Shown piece by piece: positions 14,671-20,178 of a stretch of 20,178 nt of DNA. A model generated the notes under the pieces. The model did not search any database. It was not told where the DNA came from and saw nothing but the letters and a program-made list of their open reading frames with translations. Within the stretch, counting starts at the first letter, position 1, and each line of letters begins with the position of its first letter. This DNA comes from JAWOJF01 sp046481785 (lineage in GTDB: Bacteria; Bacteroidota; Ignavibacteria; Ignavibacteriales; Ignavibacteriaceae). The DNA lies in assembly GCA_046481785.1 (NCBI GenBank), contig JAWOJF010000098.1:1-20178 (forward strand), read 5' to 3'. The position numbers and the translations under genes are program-made.

Positions 14671-17600
14671 ATGATTAGACTATTATTACATATTGTTTCA
14701 TCCTTTGTTTTTATTCTGCTGATATTATCTCAGGGGCTTAATGCACAAACTCCCTTATTTAATTTTGAAAAACTTTCTCTTGAAGAAGGTTTGTCCCAAA
14801 GTTCAGTTTCTGCAATATACCAGGATAAAAAGGGATTTTTATGGTTTGGTACTGCAAACGGGCTGAACAAGTATGACGGGTATGATTTTATAGTTTATAA
14901 ACATGATCCGGATGATACAAATTCTTTATCAAATGATATGATTACTGCAATTACTGAAGATAGAGAAGGCATGCTTTGGATAGGGACTGAAGGAGGATTA
15001 AACAAATTTGACCCGGTGGAAGAAAAATTTACCCGGTATGCAGCTAATCATGGTAAAGAGAACATGATTAGCAGTAACAATGTTTATTCACTCCTGGTAG
15101 ATAAAAAGGGGATGATATGGATTGGAACTTTTGGCACAGGCCTGAATAAATTTGATCCTCATTCGGGCAGGTTTTCCCTTTATAAAAATATTTCAAATAA
15201 TTTTGTTCATTCGGGACTAAATTTTATAAGAAATATTAAGGAAGATAAAGAAGGAAAATTATGGCTCGGTACATATGGCGGTGTTTCAGTTTTTGATCCG
15301 GAAACAGAAAAATTCAGGAACTACAGTAAAGAATTTCTAAAGCAGAATCCGGATATAAAAGAAGAAGTTTATGCCCTTAATATTGATGATGATGGGATTG
15401 TATGGTTTGGGACAGACGGAAATTTAAACATGTTTAACCCCCATACAGGTAAGTTAAACTCTTATATCTCAGGTGATAAAACAGTAAATACCTATTTCAG
15501 GATATGGGCATTATTAGTTGATTCAAAAGGGAATGTATGGCTGGGAACAGGGGAAAATGGGATACATATTTTTAATAAAAAAGAAAATTCATTTACTATA
15601 ATAAGAAATAATCCTGTTAAGCCTTTAAGCCTTTCAGATAATTCTGTTGTGGCATTGTATGAAGACAGGGGAGGTGTAATATGGGTAGGTACTTCCTCAA
15701 GCGGTATAAACAAGTATATTGGAAATAAAAATAAGTTTAAGCATGTTAAACATGATCCGGAAAATTTGAATACTATTTCACCCGGACTTGTATTTGGGAT
15801 AGCTGAAGATAAATACGGATTCCTTTGGGTAGGAACCCTTAATGGTTTAAATAAAATAAGTAAAAACGGAAAAGTAACCCGTTATATAAGAAAACCAGAC
15901 TGCAGCGGCTGCATAAGCAGCAGCAAAATAAGAGCAATTGAAGAAGATCAGGATGGCAATATATGGATTGCTACTCAGTGGGGATTAAACAAATATGACA
16001 GGCGAAAAGACATTTTTATAAAATATAAAACCGATCCCTCACACAGAAACTGGCTTTCAACTAATAATTTATCCTGTTTATACATAGACCGCGAAGGAAT
16101 AATATGGATTGGATCTTTTAATTATGGGCTGCAGCGTTTCGATCCGGTTAAAGAAACTTTTAAATTATACTCTTATGAGGATGGGAATGGAGGAGGTTTA
16201 AAATCTAACAGGATAATGACATTAGGTGAAGATAATGAGGGTAAACTGCTGATTGGTACTGAATCAGGGCTGCATATATTTGATAAGCAATCTGGTAAGG
16301 TTGTACAGGAGTACCGAACGGGTAAGGATAGTGCCAGTTTAAGCAATGAGTCTATTTTGTCTGTTTATTGCGATAAAGATGGGATAATCTGGCTTGGTAC
16401 GTATGGCGGAGGATTAAATAAAATAGACAAAAAAAAACAACGTGTATCCCGTTTTTCTGAGGCACAGGGCCTACCCAATAATGTTGTGTATGGTATCCTG
16501 CCGGATGATTCGGATAACTTGTGGTTAAGTACTAATAAAGGATTAGTTAGGTTTTCAAAAAAAACGAACAATGTAAGGATATATGATCCTTCAGACGGCT
16601 TGCAAAGTTATGAGTTTAACTCAAATGCATTTTACAGGAGCAGAAGCGGCGAACTGTTTTTTGGCGGAGTTAACGGATATAATTCGTTCTTCCCGGAGGA
16701 AGTAACAGATAATACCGCTATCCCGTCGGTTGTAATAACCTCGGCAAAGACTGCGCAGAGTGTACTAAGCAAAGGCGGAATAATTTCCTCTGATTCTCCC
16801 GTTGAATTATCTTATAATCAGAATTTTATTACTTTTGATTTTGTCTCCCTTGATTTTACTAATCCAAAGAAAAACAAGTATGCATATAAACTTGAAGGCC
16901 TTGAAGAGAAGTGGATAAATTCAGGAAACAGGAGATTTGTAACATATACAAATCTTGAGCCGGGTAAGTATGTATTTAAAGTTAAAGCTTCAAATGGTGA
17001 TGAGATATGGAATGAACAGGGCGCTTCCTTTAGTTTTATAATTTATCCTCCTTTCTGGCAAACCTGGTGGTTCTATATAGCTGCCGCTTTTATGATTACA
17101 GGAGCTGTTATTTCTATTCATAAATACAGGGTAAGGTTAAAAGTAAAACAGCTTCTGGAAATTGAAAATATGAGGAAAAAAATTGCAGATGATTTTCATG
17201 ATGAACTGGGGCATAAGCTGACAAAAATATCTTTATATAGTGAGCTGATGAGAAAAGGTCTGGTTGAAAAACCAGGTGAACCTGTTTCGTTAGAGAATGA
17301 TGAAAATTATCTGAAAAAAATTAATGAAGCTGCAAATACCCTCTTTGATGATACAAAAGATTTTATCTGGTCAATTGACCCTGTTAAGGATACTCTTTAT
17401 GATCTGGCTGTTTATCTTAAAGATTTTGGTGATGAACTTTTTGACAAATCAGGTATTGCATTCCGTGTGAATGAAATTTCAGTTGAACTTTCGGAAATAA
17501 ATCTGCCAATGGACTGGAAACGCCAGCTTATCCTGTTATTTAAGGAAGCAATGAATAATTGCCTGCGGCATTCCGAATGTACTAATGTGGAACTGTCTGT

Positions 17601-17805
17601 ATCGGCACCTGATGAAAAAATTGAAATAACCCTTAAGGATGATGGTAAAGGATTTATTACAAATAATGGCTTAAAAGGAAGAGGTTTAGTAAACATGAAG
17701 GCACGTGCCGACAAACTTAAAGCCATGCTTACAATAGAATCTGTTCCCGGGAAAGAAACTGTTATCAGGCTAACCGGTGAGTTAAGTTCAAAAATAAAAA
17801 ATTAG
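14671..17805 (+). CDS. two-component-regulator propeller sensor histidine kinase
   Basis: A 1044-residue inner-membrane sensor. Residues 1-25 are a signal peptide ending LNAQ. From about 40 to 680 there are 14 Reg_prop-type repeats with cores such as LWFGTANGLNKYDG (57), IWIGTFGTGLNKF (~150), IWVGTSSSGINKY (~337) and IWLGTYGGGLNKI (~574), enough for two seven-bladed periplasmic propellers. A Y_Y_Y domain follows (about 730-790), then one membrane segment (about 797-817), a HisKA_3 dimerisation domain with phospho-acceptor H843 in DDFHDELGH, and a HATPase domain with N962 in EAMNNCLRHS and the G-box GRGLVNM. No receiver or HTH is fused, unlike the Bacteroides hybrid two-component systems. The response regulator 92 bases downstream is the likely partner. 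The ligand is unknown; carbohydrate sensing is known for some relatives only. Confidence 0.95.
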   Translation: MIRLLLHIVSSFVFILLILSQGLNAQTPLFNFEKLSLEEGLSQSSVSAIYQDKKGFLWFGTANGLNKYDGYDFIVYKHDPDDTNSLSNDMITAITEDREGMLWIGTEGGLNKFDPVEEKFTRYAANHGKENMISSNNVYSLLVDKKGMIWIGTFGTGLNKFDPHSGRFSLYKNISNNFVHSGLNFIRNIKEDKEGKLWLGTYGGVSVFDPETEKFRNYSKEFLKQNPDIKEEVYALNIDDDGIVWFGTDGNLNMFNPHTGKLNSYISGDKTVNTYFRIWALLVDSKGNVWLGTGENGIHIFNKKENSFTIIRNNPVKPLSLSDNSVVALYEDRGGVIWVGTSSSGINKYIGNKNKFKHVKHDPENLNTISPGLVFGIAEDKYGFLWVGTLNGLNKISKNGKVTRYIRKPDCSGCISSSKIRAIEEDQDGNIWIATQWGLNKYDRRKDIFIKYKTDPSHRNWLSTNNLSCLYIDREGIIWIGSFNYGLQRFDPVKETFKLYSYEDGNGGGLKSNRIMTLGEDNEGKLLIGTESGLHIFDKQSGKVVQEYRTGKDSASLSNESILSVYCDKDGIIWLGTYGGGLNKIDKKKQRVSRFSEAQGLPNNVVYGILPDDSDNLWLSTNKGLVRFSKKTNNVRIYDPSDGLQSYEFNSNAFYRSRSGELFFGGVNGYNSFFPEEVTDNTAIPSVVITSAKTAQSVLSKGGIISSDSPVELSYNQNFITFDFVSLDFTNPKKNKYAYKLEGLEEKWINSGNRRFVTYTNLEPGKYVFKVKASNGDEIWNEQGASFSFIIYPPFWQTWWFYIAAAFMITGAVISIHKYRVRLKVKQLLEIENMRKKIADDFHDELGHKLTKISLYSELMRKGLVEKPGEPVSLENDENYLKKINEAANTLFDDTKDFIWSIDPVKDTLYDLAVYLKDFGDELFDKSGIAFRVNEISVELSEINLPMDWKRQLILLFKEAMNNCLRHSECTNVELSVSAPDEKIEITLKDDGKGFITNNGLKGRGLVNMKARADKLKAMLTIESVPGKETVIRLTGELSSKIKN

Positions 17806-17897
17806 GGTTTTAGCCCTATAACAGGTATTTCTATACCATGTTAAAGCGCAGGGTAAAAATATTTGGGATAAAGATTTTAATTTCGAAAGGTGGATAG

Positions 17898-18524
17898 GTG
17901 ACAGATTTAATATATGTTTCGCTGGTTGAGGATGATGATGAAATAAGGGACAGCCTGGCACTTCTTATAAACAGCCGGGAGGGATTTAAATGTATAAGTT
18001 CTTTCAGTAATTGTGAGGATGCATTAAAAAAACTTCCGTCTGATCCGCCGGATGTAGTTTTGATGGATATCAGCCTCCCCGGAATGACCGGGATAGAGGG
18101 AGTAAAAAGATTAAGAGAAAAGCTGCCGAACGTTGATGTACTAATGCTGACTGTGCATAAAGATGATGATCTTGTATTTCAATCATTATGTGCCGGGGCT
18201 GTGGGTTATCTTATGAAAAACACTTTGCCTGACAGACTCCTTGATTCTATCAAAGAAGTATATGAAGGCGGTGCCCCCATGAGCACAAATATTGCCCGCA
18301 GAATTGTAACATCATTTCATCCAACCACTAACCCGTTATTAACACAAAGAGAAACTGAAGTTCTTTCTCAGCTCTGTAAAGGACAGAGCTATAAAATGAT
18401 TGCTGATACATTAATTATCAGTGAAGAGACAATTCATTTCCATATAAAAAATATTTATAAAAAACTGCAGGTTCATAGTAAATCTGAAGCCGTTGCCAAA
18501 GCAATTAAAGAAAAGCTGGTTTAA
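17898..18524 (+). CDS. NarL/FixJ-type response regulator
   Basis: A 208-residue DNA-binding response regulator. The receiver domain (about 5-122) has the acidic pocket E11-D12-D13, phospho-acceptor D57 in VVLMDISLPG, and the conserved lysine in GYLMKN. A LuxR-type helix-turn-helix occupies about 145-208 (LTQRETEVLSQL, MIADTL, TIHFHIKNIYKKLQVHSKSEAV). The start is GTG at 17898, chosen because AAAGGTGG lies five bases upstream and no in-frame ATG precedes the essential VEDDD motif. It sits 92 bases after the propeller kinase, whose HisKA_3 domain is the type that normally pairs with NarL-type regulators. The pair therefore probably forms one system. Target genes are not evident; the exopolysaccharide-type transferase downstream is a candidate. 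Confidence 0.96.
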   Translation: MTDLIYVSLVEDDDEIRDSLALLINSREGFKCISSFSNCEDALKKLPSDPPDVVLMDISLPGMTGIEGVKRLREKLPNVDVLMLTVHKDDDLVFQSLCAGAVGYLMKNTLPDRLLDSIKEVYEGGAPMSTNIARRIVTSFHPTTNPLLTQRETEVLSQLCKGQSYKMIADTLIISEETIHFHIKNIYKKLQVHSKSEAVAKAIKEKLV

Positions 18525-18923
18525 TCCGTTCTGATCATTACCCCGCGTTTAAATTTGTTATAAAATATTTCAAATTTTAACATGTATGTATTCCCATTAT
18601 TTATATGATATTATTTGTCTCTGTTAATCATTAAATCCTATTCTTTCTTGCCATTAGCTTATATATCTTTTAATTTAAGACAGTTTTTGTTATAATGAAA
18701 AATAATTTTAAATATCACCCTTTTTGAGTATTGTTTTATTCGAAGTAAGATGATATTTTAAACTATAAACCCAGACCATAAAAATATTTTAGCAGTTAAA
18801 AGTAATTGACCTAAACAGGATGATGCATTTCTATGTAATAAAAGAAAGGCCGTAGTCCCTGTTATGATTTATAAGGCTGGACCAATGATAAATATTTGCT
18901 AAACAAAAATAGAATTTATAAAA
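18525..18923. other. 399-base AT-rich intergenic region
   Basis: I see no gene, tRNA or terminator. The region is strongly AT-rich. It must hold the promoter of the sugar transferase at 18924, and a purine run AAAGAAAGG occurs near 18840. No Bacteroidota-type -33/-7 promoter pair could be placed with confidence, and no palindrome stood out as a response-regulator site. Confidence 0.6.
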
Positions 18924-19619
18924 ATGCATAATAGCTCTGTTCCGTTATATAATACCATTAAAAGAGTATTTGATGTAGTTTTTGCATCGATATTGATAAT
19001 ATTGTTAAGTCCGCTATTGGTAATTATTTATACAGTAATATTTTTTGAAACTGGAATGAACCCGGTGTTTACACAGCAGAGGGGAATAGTCCTGGAGAGA
19101 CCCCGATTTAAAATCTATAAATTCAGAACACTAAGAAGTAATTGTTTGCTGAATAATATAAATCAGCACGAAATCTTTTTAAAAGATAACTTAATAGAGG
19201 CAGTAACAGTTACAGGGTATATTTTAAGAAAAGCCGGCCTGGATGAACTTCCCCAGCTAATTAATATTTTACGCGGTGAAATGTCTTTTATCGGCCCGCG
19301 GCCTTTATCCATTGATGATTTAATTATATTAAAAAAATCCGAACCATTATATTATGAAAGGCGAAGTGAAATTCTATCCAGGCCGGGTATTTCGGGTTAC
19401 TGGCAGATTTTTGGCTGCCGGTTAAGCGGAACTAAAAACCTTGTTGAATGTGAGGAAGAGTATGAAAAAGCCAAATCATTTTCTTTTGATATTTTTCTGA
19501 TATTAATGACAATACCAATTATACTCTTTGGCAAACATTATGATTCTATTATTAACGGGCAAATAAAAAAGATAAGAGTACCGCAGTATTTAATAAATTA
19601 CCAGAAGCGGGAAGGATGA
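18924..19619 (+). CDS. polyprenyl-phosphate sugar-1-phosphate transferase (bacterial sugar transferase family)
   Basis: Transfers a sugar phosphate from a nucleotide sugar to undecaprenyl phosphate, the first committed step in exopolysaccharide, capsule or O-antigen unit assembly at the inner membrane. The 231-residue chain is a short, PglC/EpsL-like form: one N-terminal hydrophobic re-entrant segment (about 16-40, after KRVFDVV), then the catalytic domain with FKIYKFRT (62-69), LDELPQLINILRGEMS (106-121), FIGPRP (122-127) and RPGISGYWQ (153-161). The Asp-Glu pair D107-E108 is the expected catalytic motif. A hydrophobic stretch near 190-203 is also typical. The four extra membrane helices of WcaJ-type enzymes are absent. 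No other polysaccharide gene is visible after it, so it may be a lone initiator or the cluster may lie elsewhere. Confidence 0.95.
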   Translation: MHNSSVPLYNTIKRVFDVVFASILIILLSPLLVIIYTVIFFETGMNPVFTQQRGIVLERPRFKIYKFRTLRSNCLLNNINQHEIFLKDNLIEAVTVTGYILRKAGLDELPQLINILRGEMSFIGPRPLSIDDLIILKKSEPLYYERRSEILSRPGISGYWQIFGCRLSGTKNLVECEEEYEKAKSFSFDIFLILMTIPIILFGKHYDSIINGQIKKIRVPQYLINYQKREG

Positions 19620-19629
19620 TACAACATTT

Positions 19630-19649
19630 GGGCGACCAACTGGCCGCCC
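19630..19649. repeat. intergenic hairpin between convergent genes
   Basis: GGGCG (19630-19634) pairs with CGCCC (19645-19649); inside, CC/GG add two pairs after one mismatch, with a 4-base loop. A T-run appears only after several bases (TGCAATTTTT), so it may work as a weak terminator for the sugar transferase gene. Its form also resembles dispersed GC-rich intergenic hairpins, like those at 2063 and 6006 but of a different sequence. Confidence 0.45.
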
Positions 19650-19708
19650 CTGCAATTTTTCACATATCCTCCGGAACCTCTGGATAACGCTTTTCATAAT
19701 CTTATCAG

Positions 19709-20050
19709 TTAAGTATTAATAAAATCCCCGCCGTTTATATGTATAACCTGGCTAGTAATATATGAAGCATCCTCACTTGCAAGGAAAACATATGCTGGTC
19801 CAACTTCACTTGGCTGGCCGGCTCTTCCCATAGGTGTATCAGTTCCAAATTCAGCTACTTTATCCTTATCAAAAGTAGAAGGGATAAGCGGAGTCCATAT
19901 TGGACCTGGTGCAATACCATTTACTCTTATTTTTTTATCAACCAGTTCCTGTCCAAGAGATCTTGTAAAGGCAGTTATCGCGCCTTTAGTTGATGAATAA
20001 TCCAGCAGATGACCGCTGCCGCGGTATGCAGTTACACTGGTTGTATTTAC
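19709..20050 (-). pseudogene. short-chain dehydrogenase/reductase, C-terminal part only, broken at a chimeric junction
   Basis: About 113 residues of a classical SDR oxidoreductase, ending at TAA 19711-19709. The catalytic triad is seen: Ser in NTTSVTAY, and Tyr and Lys in DYSSTK. The helix GAITAFTRSLGQ, the segment IRVNGIAPGPIWTPLIP and the C-terminal SQVIHINGGDF complete the pattern of the subgroup related to YhdF/YghA-like SDRs. The N-terminal Rossmann half with the TGxxxGIG cofactor motif, about 170 residues, is missing. The frame can be extended upstream to a GTG at 20080, but those ten residues come from foreign high-GC DNA and are not part of the protein. In the true genome this is probably an intact gene; the break is most likely artificial. 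Confidence 0.85.
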
Positions 20051-20177
20051 GCGTACGCTCGACGCTCGCGCGGATGCCACCTCCGGCAGCGTGGATCGCC
20101 TCGTACGAGGCGCCCTGGTTGCGCAGCTCGAACTCGTTCGCGCGGTCGCCGCTGAACACCGGATGCGTGTGACAGTC
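20049..20177 (-). pseudogene. hutI: imidazolonepropionase (HutI) fragment from high-GC DNA
   Basis: Read on the minus strand from 20177, the frame gives DCHTHPVFSGDRANEFELR, then NQGASYEAIHAAGGGIRASVERTR. This is the metal-binding region of imidazolonepropionase, the histidine-degradation enzyme; the two His of the HTH motif are Zn/Fe ligands. The match stops at the Arg codon 20051-20049, after which the frame runs through SDR sequence out of frame to a stop at 19988-19986. GC over 20051-20178 is 89 of 128 bases (about 70%), against the AT-rich rest of the window. The fragment therefore appears to come from a different organism. Both ends are lost: the window edge on one side and the junction on the other. 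Confidence 0.85.
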
Positions 20178-20178
20178 G

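Noticed and set aside
17803..17818. Hairpin TAGGG/CCCTA after the kinase gene as a terminator
   Set aside because: The stem is only five pairs and no T-run follows; the response regulator downstream is more likely read through.
19709..20080. Complete 123-residue SDR gene with a GTG start at 20080
   Set aside because: The first ten residues derive from the high-GC hutI fragment; the cofactor-binding half of the SDR is missing, so this start is an artefact of the junction.
20049..20178. Horizontal transfer of a histidine-utilisation gene into this genome
   Set aside because: The fragment is joined mid-gene to the middle of an SDR gene without any mobile element, and lies at the window edge; misassembly explains it more simply.

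Overview
This 20,178-base window is an AT-rich chromosomal segment, probably from a member of the Bacteroidota/Chlorobiota/Ignavibacteriota group. The grounds are a Bacteroidota-type AMP nucleosidase, a single-chain pyruvate:ferredoxin oxidoreductase (PFOR), a two-component-regulator propeller histidine kinase, and short intergenic hairpin repeats. Clear Shine-Dalgarno-like purine runs precede several genes (1427, 2412, 6130, 6878, 9830, 17898). No sequence search was possible, so the taxon is an inference from memory of these families.

Layout, left to right. Bases 1-726 hold the 3' part of a metallo-beta-lactamase-fold hydrolase. A 700-base gap follows, with one possible 36-residue membrane microprotein on the minus strand. 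A secreted beta-rich hypothetical protein (1427-1990) and a repeat-bearing gap come next. Then comes a redox cluster: PFOR (2412-5999), a Prx6-like peroxiredoxin (6130-6786) and a dihydroorotate-dehydrogenase-like flavoprotein (6878-7867). A small inverted-repeat element separates the first two of these, and a terminator follows each of the last two. A rhomboid protease and a serine hydrolase lie close together (8102-9770). A small BON-like protein (9830-10048) runs convergently into a YgaP-like membrane protein (10079-10540, minus). Next are a GT39/PMT-family glycosyltransferase (10753-12297), AMP nucleosidase (12378-13151, minus), a PAP2 phosphatase and an SRPBCC protein.

The right part is a signalling and envelope block. 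A 1044-residue sensor kinase with a periplasmic 14-repeat propeller (14671-17805) is followed by its probable NarL-type response regulator (17898-18524). After an AT-rich gap comes a polyprenyl-phosphate sugar-1-phosphate transferase (18924-19619), the enzyme type that starts exopolysaccharide or O-antigen synthesis.

The last ~130 bases do not belong with the rest. GC jumps to about 70%, and the minus strand reads as a fragment of imidazolonepropionase (HutI) fused to the middle of a short-chain dehydrogenase whose N-terminal half is missing. This looks like an assembly or cloning chimera. Anything inferred from the right edge, including the apparent start of the dehydrogenase, should be discounted.

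I did not find a convincing new multi-gene system. The best second-look items are the chimeric end, the 99-bp inverted-repeat element after PFOR, the DHODH-like protein lacking the family's active-site motif, the two possible microproteins, and an operator-like palindrome at 10575-10597.
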